Below are positions 36,321 through 44,992 of a DNA stretch of 64,000 bases, one piece after another (the first letter of the stretch is position 1; every line of letters starts with the position of its first letter). Source of the DNA: Thiohalocapsa sp. PB-PSB1. Lineage in GTDB: Bacteria > Pseudomonadota > Gammaproteobacteria > Chromatiales > Chromatiaceae. Below the pieces are notes generated by a model, which worked only from the letters and a program-made list of their open reading frames with translations, had not been told where the DNA came from and searched no databases. The translations under genes and the position numbers were made by a program. The DNA lies in the NCBI GenBank assembly GCA_016745215.1, contig CP050890.1:682001-746000 (forward strand), written 5' to 3'.

Positions 36321-38041
36321 TTAGTGTTCTGCTCGTGTTGAGCGGGTCTCGTCCCGTCCACAACGTATCGCGCCAGATCCTGCCACATGGGCTCCTCTAT
36401 AGCCGCGCCGTGCCCGCCGGCGACGAACTTGAAATTGTCGACACGGGTGCCTTGGTCTCCAGGGTGAAGATCGCTGAAGCCCTCGACACCGGCACCGCCG
36501 ACATTGAGCCTGCGCAGGCCGAGCCGCTCGAAGGCCCCTGGCAATGCGGCCACGACCATATCCGCCGTCGCAATCAGGTTCAGCACCTTGCCGACGCGCT
36601 CGCCCCGGTCCGACCAAGCATAGTCCGTGCGCACAACGCTGCCGGCGAACACCACCCGCTCGAAGGCCACCATGGAGCAGATCTCCAGGGCGTTCGCCGC
36701 CAGATAGGTGCCATTGCTGTGGCCGATATAGCTGACCTGCGCCTCCGGCCAAAGCCGCTTGACCTCCGCGTAGCGCTCCAGGAACCAATAGGTCGCGTCA
36801 CGCCGACCCCAAGGATTGACGAAGTCCCACATGGAAAAGAACCCGTAGCTCGGCGAAGGCGCACGGATTACCAGGGTCCGCTGATGACCGAGTTGCTTGA
36901 TCTCTCTTGCGATCCGCTTGGTCCAGAACCCACTGTCGCGGATACCGTGGATGACGAACACCACTTGGTCGATGTCCCTGCGGCTGCCGAGCGGCGCGCT
37001 GAATCCGGATTGGCCCAAGCGATCCATCGGATCGCTGTAGTCGTCTATATCGTCAGCGTGCATCGCGACATCCGCGAGGTCATCAGGGTCGTCGATCAAT
37101 GCACGGCGGATGAGGCTCGCGCGACGCCGAGCAGCATCGGCGCGAGCATTCGCGGACAACTTGCTATCGCTGCCGCTGAGCATGTTTGCACAGATATCGA
37201 AGATGCTCATGTGGCTGCTCTGCGGCACTTCAATGTAGCTGCAATCATCCCGCGGCCCGAGGTCCATGGCGTCCGCCGGTGAGACGAACTCGTCTTGGGA
37301 GCCCAGCAGGAGGACGGTGTGCGGCAACGATGCCCAGGTTCCCGCCGCCACCGCCAATTCCACCTGCAGTAGTTTCAACCGGGTCTCGACGACGAACGGG
37401 GCGCCGCGTTTGATCTGCTCGATAAAGGAGGCACGACCATGCCGCAAACGCGCCCAACGGTTCAGCCACAGCAGCCCCAACTTCGCGATGAACCGCAGAC
37501 CGGCGGGCGTGGCCGAGGACAGCTCCCAACCCCGCGTCACGCCGGCCAGCAGTACCATCCGACTGACCTTTGATGCCCAGGGAGCTGCCGCCTCGGGGTT
37601 CAGCGTATCGTTCGCTTTCGCTACTGCACCGCAGGCGGTGGCATATACACTCCGCGCCAAAATCGTACCTGCGCTGAAACCGATTATGATCAGCTCGTCG
37701 AAGGGTTTCGCCGCGAACCGGGCCGTCACATCGGTGATGATGAGGTCTACCAGGTCGTTGGGTTCGGCCGTGGAGAAGACCCCTAGTGGCAAGCGCGGGT
37801 GGATGATCTCGGCTGCGGGGAAAAGTTCGCGAACGAACTTGAGAAAGGCCGCGGGGAAGCCGTCAACCATTTGCGCTCGAACGCGCTTCTTTCTCGAATT
37901 GGACCAGCCGCGGATCAGAACGATGGCTGCCCGCTTCGGGTTGCCCGAATTCGACTCGGGTTCGCTGCTGTGCTGCTCCGTCTTCATGACTGCTCTCGAA
38001 TGGAAAAAAAAGGCCGTTGTGAAAGGGAAACGCTGACTCAT

Positions 38042-38418
38042 TAGCGTTCTCCGTCCGGGCCAGGGATGGGCCGGCGCCGGTTGCACATTAGAGCCCCGAA
38101 AAATCAGCGGTGTCCCGCTCAGGTTCACGTACTACATGACGGTGCTCAATGCCCGGCGTTGCGTTCACGGGGCCTTGAGCATCAGTCCGACCAGCCCGTC
38201 GGGTACGCACGATTCATCCGGTCCCCAGGGCAGCGGACTTCAGTCTCCAGTGCCAGCGCGTAAGGGCAACTGAAGTCGCCCGGCAAAAAGTTCAGAGTGA
38301 AGTCGGCTTGCCTCTGCGATCCTGTTGGCCGAAAAGATGACCAAGGCCGAGTGAGTCGAACCCATGTACGCTTCGTGGGTACCTCTGACATTAAGGTGAC
38401 TACGTGCTCCTTTTTGTC
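38042..38418. other. Intergenic, no gene recognised
   Basis: Upstream region of the split hydrolase gene. No convincing frame; presumably carries its promoter. Confidence 0.4.
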
Positions 38419-38525
38419 GCCCAACGTTTAGTTAACCTGCCGAGCCCGCGCCGGTCGGGCCGCGAGCGCGAAGCGCCGCGGTGCCCGACCGGCGCGGGCT
38501 CGGCAGGTTCAACGCCCTGTTAGAT
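38419..38525 (+). repeat. attC integron recombination site 2
   Basis: Starts GCCCAAC (38419-38425, fits RYYYAAC) and ends GTTAGAT (38519-38525, fits GTTRRRY). Inner half-sites GTTAAC and GTTCAAC and a very long, GC-rich, nearly perfect stem (CTGCCGAGCCCGCGCCGG paired with its complement). This is the architecture of attC sites recognised as bottom-strand hairpins by integron integrases. Confidence 0.75.
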
Positions 38526-38531
38526 TAAAAC

Positions 38532-40116
38532 ATTTTTTTGTTCGCTTCAGTGTCCGTCTCAGCGAACCGCTATGTGGATTCTACAACAGTCAAGCCCTGG
38601 GTGGGGCCTGGAAACTCCCGCTGATGTTGGCGCAGTTGCACGAGCAAGGCTCCGTTGCGCGCGCTCGGTCCCGCGGGCGCAGCGATTTCGCATGGAGCAC
38701 AACGGTTTTTCGCTCACCGCGGTCGCGTCGCAACATAGCAGCACTGTCCCGAGCCGATGCGGATCGAGTGGAGGAGATGTGCATCAGGCCGCCTCGCACG
38801 CAAGCGGCGGGTCTTGGCCGCGAGCGGGTCCAATGGTGGGCGCAAGGTCGCGCTGACGTCGTAGCCGTCCGCCGCAGCTCGGGCAGACGTGGATGTCTTT
38901 GCCGGTCAGGTGTTGCAGCAAGACGTCGTAGGGCTCGCGCACTTTGGTCGTCGTCACCGGCGCTAGGCCAAGCAGCGCTTTGGCACGATTGAGCTTGGTC
39001 GCGCGGTGTCCGCAGGCGAGCAGTCCGTAGTGGCGGATGCGGGTGAAGCGCGGCGGCAGGATGTGCAGCGTGAACCGCCGGATGAATTCGTTGGCGTCCA
39101 GCGTCATCACTTTGGTCTTGGCGCCGTCTTTATAGTCTTTCCAGGTGAAGGTGACTTTGCCGTCGGCAAGATTGAGGATGCGGTGGTTGCTGATGGCAAT
39201 GCGGTGGGTGTATCGCCCGAGGTAGTCGATGATCTGTTGCGGTCCGCCGAACGGGGGTTTGGCGTAGACCACCCAGTCGTGCTCGCGCAGTGCCTTGCGC
39301 AACGCGGCGAAGTGCGCGCCCGGCGGTGTCTTCAGCTCGCCTATGGTATGCGCGTGCTCCAGGCGCTCGAGGTAGTTTCCGCGGAAGACCTTGGACAGCG
39401 CTTTGACCGGGAATAACCAGTCACGATGCGGGCAGGGTTTGAACTGTTCGCCATCGAACGTTAAAGCTCCGCCTGGGACGATGCAGTGCAGATGGATGTG
39501 GCGCTCCATCGTCTGGCCCCAGGTGTGCAGCACGGCGGTGATGCCGAGGGTTCCGTTCCAATGACGAGCGGCAAAGGCTTGCAGGGTGTCCGTTGCGCTG
39601 GCGAACAGCAGGTCGTAAATCAGTTTGTCGTTCCACCCCACCCAGTCGTTGATCGCATGCGGCAGCGTGAAGACGGTATGAAAATAGGGCACCGGCAGCA
39701 GTTCGTCTTTGCGCGCTTCGATCCAGCGCGCTTTCTCCAGCCCTTGACATTTCGGGCAGTGGCGGTCGCGACAGGCGTTGTAGCTGTTGTAAAGGGTGCC
39801 GCAGTCAGTGCAGTAGTCGATGTGCCCGCCCAGCGCCGCGGTGCGGCAGTTTTGGATGGCACTGAGTACCTTGTGCACGTGCAGCGGATGGGAGTGCTCG
39901 TGCAGGGAGTCGGGCAAATGCGCGCGCAGGATGTCGGCGACTTCGAACGTCGGTCTCTGCTTGGAGCCGGAGTGCGTGTGTCCCGCTCTGTGATGGGGAG
40001 TTGGAGAGGAAAGGAATGGCGATGCCATTGCGTGTGCTTATTCTTTTTCTTGTTGATTGTTTATTTCAGCGCCGGTGCTGCTTTGTCTCGGGTGTGGTCT
40101 CTTCCAACGCGATAGC
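38532..40116 (-). mobile_element. IS91/IS1294-type element
   Basis: One intact transposase. On the transposase 3' side a hairpin GTTCGCT/AGCGAAC (38540-38546, 38561-38567) begins at GTTC, the tetranucleotide at which IS91-family elements insert, and resembles an origin end. The region is bracketed by GTTAGATTAAAAC (38519-38531) and its inverse (40117-40129), which overlap the flanking attC cores. Exact ends not certain. Confidence 0.6.
38784..40028 (-). CDS. IS91/IS1294-family transposase
   Basis: 414 residues. N-terminal zinc-binding domain (HIDYCTDCGTLY ... ACRDRHCPKCQG). HUH motif HIHLHCIVPGGAL in the middle, and the candidate nucleophile Tyr in IDYLGRYTHRIAISNHRI. C-terminal zinc knuckle CPSCGGRL. 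These enzymes mobilise DNA by rolling-circle transposition from the origin end and can carry adjacent genes. Unlike the other three IS91-type copies this one is intact and belongs to a different subgroup. Confidence 0.92.
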   Translation of the reverse strand: MASPFLSSPTPHHRAGHTHSGSKQRPTFEVADILRAHLPDSLHEHSHPLHVHKVLSAIQNCRTAALGGHIDYCTDCGTLYNSYNACRDRHCPKCQGLEKARWIEARKDELLPVPYFHTVFTLPHAINDWVGWNDKLIYDLLFASATDTLQAFAARHWNGTLGITAVLHTWGQTMERHIHLHCIVPGGALTFDGEQFKPCPHRDWLFPVKALSKVFRGNYLERLEHAHTIGELKTPPGAHFAALRKALREHDWVVYAKPPFGGPQQIIDYLGRYTHRIAISNHRILNLADGKVTFTWKDYKDGAKTKVMTLDANEFIRRFTLHILPPRFTRIRHYGLLACGHRATKLNRAKALLGLAPVTTTKVREPYDVLLQHLTGKDIHVCPSCGGRLRRQRDLAPTIGPARGQDPPLACEAA

Positions 40117-40122
40117 GTTTTA

Positions 40123-40211
40123 ATCTAACGTCAACCGCAGCCCGCGCCAAACTGCGGCCGCGCGCGAAGCGCCGGCCGCAGTTTGGCGTCGGGCTGGCGG
40201 GTTTGTTAGCG
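40123..40211 (+). repeat. attC integron recombination site 3
   Basis: ATCTAAC (40123-40129, fits RYYYAAC) to GTTAGCG (40205-40211, near GTTRRRY). Stem arms GCAGCCCGCGCCAAACTGCGGCC and complement; GTCAAC and GGGTTTG as inner half-sites. Very similar to site 1 at 35072-35160. Confidence 0.68.
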
Positions 40212-40251
40212 GTTCACTATTTCACTATTGGGTCGCAGCGGGCAGCCAGAA

Positions 40252-40695
40252 TTACGGACGCCGAACAATCCCAACTAAGCGCCATATGATCCGCCAATCG
40301 TCATCGAAAGCAAATCTGGCTTGCTGAAAGCTGGAGAAACCTTCGCCTGGGTTTGTCCGAGAGACTCTTGCACCGGTAGCATCGACGATGTAGTACTGCC
40401 ACGCATAGGCAATCTTCCCGTCTTCTGAGGAGGTCTCTTGCAGCGAGTAAAGGCCCGCGACCCGTCGATTGCCAGACCGCGTTACTCCGCCTGGGTAATT
40501 GTGCTGAATCATAAACATTGGATTCGAACTAGGGCTGGTCATGTAGTCGAACCCGCCAACTTGGTTGGACGTACCAACAATATCGATGAACTCGTTCATC
40601 ACCTCTGCCACAGTGGGCGGATTTGCTGGATCGATAGCAATGTTCTGAGTAGACGAGAAGTAAATTCCAACAATCTCAAGTGTGATTCTTGCCAT
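40252..40695 (-). CDS. Cassette-type protein of unknown function
   Basis: 147 residues from ATG 40695 (MARITLEIVGIYFSS). The sequence is rich in beta-type stretches (KIAYAWQYYIVDATGARVSR; FAFDDDWRIIWRLVGIVRRP) without cysteines, signal peptide or membrane segment; probably a small soluble protein. It immediately follows attC site 3, as expected for an integron gene cassette. I recognise no family. Base composition is lower in GC than the surroundings. Confidence 0.6.
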   Translation of the reverse strand: MARITLEIVGIYFSSTQNIAIDPANPPTVAEVMNEFIDIVGTSNQVGGFDYMTSPSSNPMFMIQHNYPGGVTRSGNRRVAGLYSLQETSSEDGKIAYAWQYYIVDATGARVSRTNPGEGFSSFQQARFAFDDDWRIIWRLVGIVRRP

Positions 40696-40832
40696 GATTA
40701 GCACCAGTTGTGCAGGTAGCTGCTGAGCCAGCTATTCGATTTACGGAAAAGGAAAATCGCAGTTGAGCGTTCTCAGGTCAACAGCTCTTGCGAGGGACGG
40801 AGAAGCGGACTTCAGTGCGTCACGCGTGCTAA

Positions 40833-41143
40833 AACGTTTTGGATAGCCTGCGCCCGCTGGCCGGCACCAACCTCGCAGAACCTGCCGAGCCGGCGTGTCC
40901 TACCGAGCGTGCCGACAGCGACGGTCCGCGGGCGTCAGGCTGATCCACTTGTTGGACTGATGGGATGCTCGGTTTGCGCCCGCGGCGGGTCGGCGCGGCG
41001 GTGCTATGCATTTTGCTGTTTGCGGGGCGGCCCTGTCAACCGCTGCAAGGGGGATTCTGCGACGGAGTGCACGGTGCTGCGGGGCCGATCGGACGGGTGG
41101 CGGGGCGGTTCTCCGGGGCGGCAGGGGTGTTCCTGCGGGCTTG
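40833..41143 (+). repeat. 311-bp direct repeat, copy 1
   Basis: Begins AACGTTTTGGATAGCCTGC and ends TCCTGCGGGCTTG; matches 44682-44992 base for base as far as I can follow. Very GC-rich, no gene recognised. The two copies bracket the RAYT element and the restriction-modification genes. Confidence 0.9.
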
Positions 41144-41337
41144 GACCGGCATTGCGGGGCGACTTCGGCCACGGCAGGCACGGCGGGACCGGCGCAGCGC
41201 ATGGAGCGGGCGGTGGTGGAGCGGGCGGCCATCTCAGGCGGCCTCGGGCAGCGCGGCGGGGGCCGGCAGCGGCGGGGCGCGCGAGGGCGGCGGCGCATTG
41301 AACGGCGCCGGGGGCGCCTGGAAGGAGAAGACGTGCA
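41144..41337. other. GC-rich spacer between repeat and RAYT element
   Basis: About 190 bp, extremely GC-rich; no supportable gene. A minus-strand Pro/Ala-rich frame ending near 41227 could be the tail of a lost gene. Confidence 0.3.
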
Positions 41338-42107
41338 GGAATTACGGTGACACTTTACCATTTACACCAATTTTCGTTGTTTCGGGTCATTCTTTTGCGA
41401 AGCGGGCCGACCTCGCTTGCCTTGACGTAGCGCTCGGCCAAGTTGCTTTTCAAGCTCGCCAAGCTTTTGATCGTCCATCCGTGGACGTCCGATGGTTTGG
41501 CCCTTGGTGAGAGCTGCCAAGTGTTCAGGATCTTCCGGCATCTCCAAGAATTCCGCTAAATTATCGACGCGATCCAGCAGGGGTCGAACAGTGACTAATC
41601 CATCGTCTTCGCGCCGGAAATGTGCTGGCGTGCTGGACCAGGGCCAGTCGGCAGGCGTCGCAGCTCGTTTGGCCTTCACGGGATTCAAAGCCACGTAGCG
41701 GCAGGCTGCCATCAAGTGAGCTTCATCCATTGCCACGCAGCCAAACCGCCCTTGAAACAGGTGGCCGGTTACCCGCAATCGCGCGTTGATGTAGCCGCTA
41801 TATCGACGATGCGTCTCCCCGACGGCGCGGGACAGGCCGGTCTCGTTGGAGGGTGCGAGAATCAAGTGCACATGGTTCGGCATCAGGCAGTAGGACCAGA
41901 CGTCCACGCCGTTTGATCGACACTCGTTCGCTAGCCAATCTCTATAGCGCATAGTCGTCTTCCTTCATGAAAACTTGTTGGCGTCTGTTCCCACGCTGCG
42001 TCACATGGTGGGGGATGCCGGGAACGATGATGCGTGGGAGCCGAGACATACGCTTAGCATAAGCCCAGAACAAAATAGTGTAAATGGTAAAGTGTCACCG
42101 TAATTCC
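41338..42107 (-). mobile_element. RAYT-bounded element with perfect 30-bp inverted repeats
   Basis: Inverted repeats at 41338-41367 (GGAATTACGGTGACACTTTA...) and 42078-42107 are perfect complements. A further 26 bp of the right end is repeated directly at 42108-42133. The interior is the RAYT pseudogene. Likely REP-type recognition sequences of this transposase. Confidence 0.8.
41362..42049 (-). pseudogene. REP-associated tyrosine transposase (RAYT, Y1_Tnp), frameshifted
   Basis: The N-terminus MSRLPRIIVPGIPHHVTQRG ... QQVFMKEDDYAL is in one frame from ATG 42049; the rest (RDWLANECRSNGVDVWSYCL, MPNHVHLIL with the HUH motif, FQGRFGCVAMDEAHL, YVALNPVKAKRA) is in another. The break is a lost TA dinucleotide at about 41945 (CTATAG where CTATATAG is expected), producing a stop. 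The open frame from 41952 lacks the first 33 residues. It should have acted on single-stranded REP hairpins. Confidence 0.8.
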
Positions 42108-42133
42108 TAAATGGTAAAGTGTCACCGTAATTC

Positions 42134-42172
42134 GCAGCGGAATTGCCGTCCGAGTGCAGCGCCTTGTTAGCG
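42134..42172 (+). repeat. attC remnant 4
   Basis: GCAGCGGAATTGCCGTCC to GTTAGCG (42166-42172) is the right half of an attC-type site; the left half is missing because the RAYT element lies against it. It directly follows the 3' end of the restriction endonuclease gene. Confidence 0.5.
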
Positions 42173-42175
42173 GAT

Positions 42176-42916
42176 TCAGTCAAGGCGTGCTGCTTCTGCC
42201 GCTATATGCCCGGCGAATGCTGTCACAAATGATTTGATTCCAGTCATGGGCGAAAGTTGGGAATAATTGCCAGAGTCCACTGCACTCCGTTCTGCCGCAA
42301 TAACCGTGGCCGCTGTATATAGTTGCTCTTGCACCAATCGCTGACATAGCAAGTCGTACCGCTTGAGGTAGGACGCGCCTTTGAACTCCTCGAACACAGC
42401 AAAGTGTGGCGATGAGTCGCGGACGAGCCTGCGCGACTCCGGCGCATCCTCGACCATCATCAGCCACCCGACAAAGGGGCGCGGCTGCTTGCCGAAAGCC
42501 TCTTCGCGGAAGGCCGTCCAAAGATCATGGGCCGTTCCGATGGCTTCCTCAGTTCGATTATTGAAGTTGTTTCCGAACGACGGGCCTACTTGGCTTTTCA
42601 GCTCGATGGCAGCGATCAGCTCCCCTTTGTAGAGCACCAAGAGATCCCACAACTTCGTTGGGCGGAAGTAGCCGGGCAAGGTCAGCATTGCCCTGTTCTG
42701 GTGTATCTCGGCATGAGCAAGCCCATTGGCCTTGATAAGGTCAAGCACTAAGGCCAAGAACCCATCCATGTTCTTGCCGGCAGTTACGCCTGCACGTTCA
42801 CCTTGGTCGGCCTTGCCCGACTCAATCTGCTTCTGCCTTGCCGCTTCGCGGTTGCCCCAAAATGCCTTCACGGCTTCACGGGCTTTCTGTTCGTAATCGA
42901 CGAGATCGAGCGCCAT
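42176..42916 (-). CDS. PaeR7I/XhoI-type type II restriction endonuclease
   Basis: 246 residues. Matches the PaeR7I family: AGVTAGKNMDGFLALVLDLI, PGYFRPTKLWDLLVLYKGEL, IAAIELKSQVGPSFGNNFNN (D...ExK nuclease core), IGTAHDLWTAFREEAFG, PRPFVGWLMMVEDAPESRR. PaeR7I cuts CTCGAG; specificity here is inferred from family. Its ATG directly abuts the methyltransferase stop, and GGAGG lies inside the methyltransferase 3' end, so R follows M in one transcript. Confidence 0.88.
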   Translation of the reverse strand: MALDLVDYEQKAREAVKAFWGNREAARQKQIESGKADQGERAGVTAGKNMDGFLALVLDLIKANGLAHAEIHQNRAMLTLPGYFRPTKLWDLLVLYKGELIAAIELKSQVGPSFGNNFNNRTEEAIGTAHDLWTAFREEAFGKQPRPFVGWLMMVEDAPESRRLVRDSSPHFAVFEEFKGASYLKRYDLLCQRLVQEQLYTAATVIAAERSAVDSGNYSQLSPMTGIKSFVTAFAGHIAAEAARLD

Positions 42917-44629
42917 CTATTCTCTATTGCCTCCAAGGGACGATCGTTCTTCGTGGCTCAGGCCGTAGAGCTTGAACGCAGCCCGGTTGCAGGCGTGTAT
43001 GTCTCGCTTGATGGCTGCCTCAGCCAACTCACAGCGCACCGGTTCAGGAACGTCCGCCCAGCGCGGAATGCGAATTCGGCGTAGGTACTGCGCTTGGAAG
43101 CGCAGAAAACCACCTCGCATTTTCGTTGAATAGGTCGCCACGAACAGACGAGTAACAGCGGAGAGCAGCACAGCTTGCAAGGCTCGTAAATCCCAGTCGT
43201 AGGATATGACATAGTAGAGATTGTGGTGGGGATACAGCTCGCCACCTTCGAAAACTATATGAGCTTCTCCCTTGATGTCCGGGATCAGTAGCTTCGGCCT
43301 CTTGGCCAGAGCCGGGGTGATGCGATCAATTGTCCGATACCAGGTGGCCGGAGCCTTCTGCGCACAGTGACGCCCCGCGATCACGTCTCGGCGAACCTCT
43401 AGGTAGTGTCGCAGGCGCGGATACTCGTTTAGATCAACCAACCCGCCCGAGTCAACAAAAGGATTGATGACACCTTGTCCGCGCCACCTTACCTCACCCG
43501 ACAGGATATCCTTTGTCGTCACCAGTGGAAGTTTTCGGTCTGGTTCGACATCGAGTCCATCCAAGTCACCAATGAAAGCCTTGTCCGCGCCGGTAGCTAC
43601 ACCAATTCCGACCTTACATCCCACCTCTTCGAGCGAGGGGAAGCACGCCTCCAGACGACGAATGAGCGCCATCTGATCGAACGACTCTAATAGCCAGGGT
43701 TCGGCGCCATTCGTGACTCTTGCAAGTTCGCGCACTGCGTCGGTTTCTTTTGGTAACACCGGGCTGCGGAGTAAATCCGCAAGTGTAGACAGCGTCTCTC
43801 GGTCAATGGCCGGACGACACGCAATACGAGTTGCTGCCGGCGCTTCACGGCTGATTATTGTGATCGCGGGGTAGGCAATCACGTCAGAGTGGAAGGCTGG
43901 CGTGTCGACCATATCGACGTAGACTTTCAGGTGAAACACCTCAGCAACAAGACTCCGAAGTGGCCCGCCATAGCGGTTCTTCATCCAACGATCCGCGCAG
44001 ATGAATCCCAGAATCCCGCCGCCTGACAAGACCGAAAGCGACCGCTCGATGAAAGGAATATAGATGTCAGCTCGGTCGTACATCGCTTGGTAGCGACTGC
44101 GATACTCGGCAAGCAAAGGGGCCGGTATCAGTTCCTGACGGATATAGGGCGGGTTGCCGACAACGAAGTCGAACTTACCTTCCAGCGGTTCTAACAAGAA
44201 ATCTCCTTGCGACAGCCAACAGCTTGCCAACGCCGTCGCGGTAGTCCCTGCTATCCCCTCTCGATCGAGAAGAGAAATGACCGCTTTGTAGGTACTACCA
44301 AAAGTATCGTGGTGCAGTTCGAATGCTTTGATCGCGCTGCTCAGATCGTCCAGCGCGGAACCGTTTGGCCTCGTGACTCGCCATGCATCCAACAACCGTT
44401 TGACAATCGGGAGCAAGAAGTCACCGCCACCAAACGATGGCTCTAATAGGCTCTTTTCATGGAGCGGTTGATCTTTCGTGTAGCCAACCAGATCAAGAAT
44501 AAAATCTACCACTTCGGGCCGCGTGAAGATTGCCCCCCGAGTATTGGCCTCAGCATTCAAAGCCAAATGATCTACCGCTGCCCGCACTTTCTTGGGAGTG
44601 CTGTCTGGGTTTGGCAGCTCTAGACTCAT
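42917..44629 (-). CDS. Type II N6-adenine DNA methyltransferase (M.PaeR7I-like)
   Basis: 570 residues from ATG 44629 (an upstream in-frame TTG at 44644 is less likely). N-terminal gamma-type N6 methylase: DFILDLVGYTK, SLLEPSFGGGDFLLPIVKRL (SAM motif I), DFVVGNPPYIRQE (motif IV NPPY), GFICADRWMKNRYGG. The C-terminal half is the target-recognition region. It would protect the XhoI-type site against the adjacent endonuclease. Located within the attC-containing cluster and between the 311-bp direct repeats, so probably acquired. Confidence 0.88.
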   Translation of the reverse strand: MSLELPNPDSTPKKVRAAVDHLALNAEANTRGAIFTRPEVVDFILDLVGYTKDQPLHEKSLLEPSFGGGDFLLPIVKRLLDAWRVTRPNGSALDDLSSAIKAFELHHDTFGSTYKAVISLLDREGIAGTTATALASCWLSQGDFLLEPLEGKFDFVVGNPPYIRQELIPAPLLAEYRSRYQAMYDRADIYIPFIERSLSVLSGGGILGFICADRWMKNRYGGPLRSLVAEVFHLKVYVDMVDTPAFHSDVIAYPAITIISREAPAATRIACRPAIDRETLSTLADLLRSPVLPKETDAVRELARVTNGAEPWLLESFDQMALIRRLEACFPSLEEVGCKVGIGVATGADKAFIGDLDGLDVEPDRKLPLVTTKDILSGEVRWRGQGVINPFVDSGGLVDLNEYPRLRHYLEVRRDVIAGRHCAQKAPATWYRTIDRITPALAKRPKLLIPDIKGEAHIVFEGGELYPHHNLYYVISYDWDLRALQAVLLSAVTRLFVATYSTKMRGGFLRFQAQYLRRIRIPRWADVPEPVRCELAEAAIKRDIHACNRAAFKLYGLSHEERSSLGGNRE

Positions 44630-44662
44630 CTGTACTGATCGCAAGAATAGCCTCTACTTTTA

Positions 44663-44700
44663 AACGTTTTGGATAGCCTGCAACGTTTTGGATAGCCTGC
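44663..44700 (+). repeat. Tandem duplication of a 19-bp unit
   Basis: AACGTTTTGGATAGCCTGC occurs at 44663-44681 and 44682-44700; the second starts the 311-bp repeat. At the other copy (40833) it is single, so this end was duplicated. Confidence 0.85.
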
Positions 44701-44992
44701 GCCCGCTGGCCGGCACCAACCTCGCAGAACCTGCCGAGCCGGCGTGTCCTACCGAGCGTGCCGACAGCGACGGTCCGCGGGCGTCAGGCTGATCCACTTG
44801 TTGGACTGATGGGATGCTCGGTTTGCGCCCGCGGCGGGTCGGCGCGGCGGTGCTATGCATTTTGCTGTTTGCGGGGCGGCCCTGTCAACCGCTGCAAGGG
44901 GGATTCTGCGACGGAGTGCACGGTGCTGCGGGGCCGATCGGACGGGTGGCGGGGCGGTTCTCCGGGGCGGCAGGGGTGTTCCTGCGGGCTTG
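44682..44992 (+). repeat. 311-bp direct repeat, copy 2
   Basis: Partner of 40833-41143. It ends exactly where low-complexity array 1 begins (GGGCTTGAAAAGCG). Confidence 0.9.

Larger units (their letters stand above)
35263..38041 (-). pseudogene. Membrane-anchored tandem alpha/beta-hydrolase gene, split by IS5
   Basis: Removing the IS at 35477-36320 and one TTA copy rejoins one frame of about 640 codons. Domain 1 (about residues 35-330) has nucleophile elbow GFSAG; domain 2 (about 385-610) has VFVIHGIRDSGFW and elbow GHSNG. After the IS site the frame continues RPKVRTGWQKF into two membrane helices (AAILGGLVFAVLVFLHGLGL; LLLAVLAAVVVLI) and stops at 35263. Two hydrolase domains in one chain with a C-terminal membrane anchor is unusual. 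ATG 38041 has GGAG 7 bp upstream; ATG 37987 is an alternative. The truncated product ends inside the IS antisense strand. Possible cassette cargo between attC sites. Confidence 0.68.

Noticed and set aside
35783..38128. 781-residue minus-strand protein
   Set aside because: Its C-terminal 150 residues are the antisense of the IS5 transposase; the true gene is split by the IS and continues to 35263.
41952..41965. Use of the ATG at 41952 as the true start of the RAYT gene
   Set aside because: The conserved N-terminus is present upstream in another frame from 42049, so the short frame is the result of a 2-base deletion.
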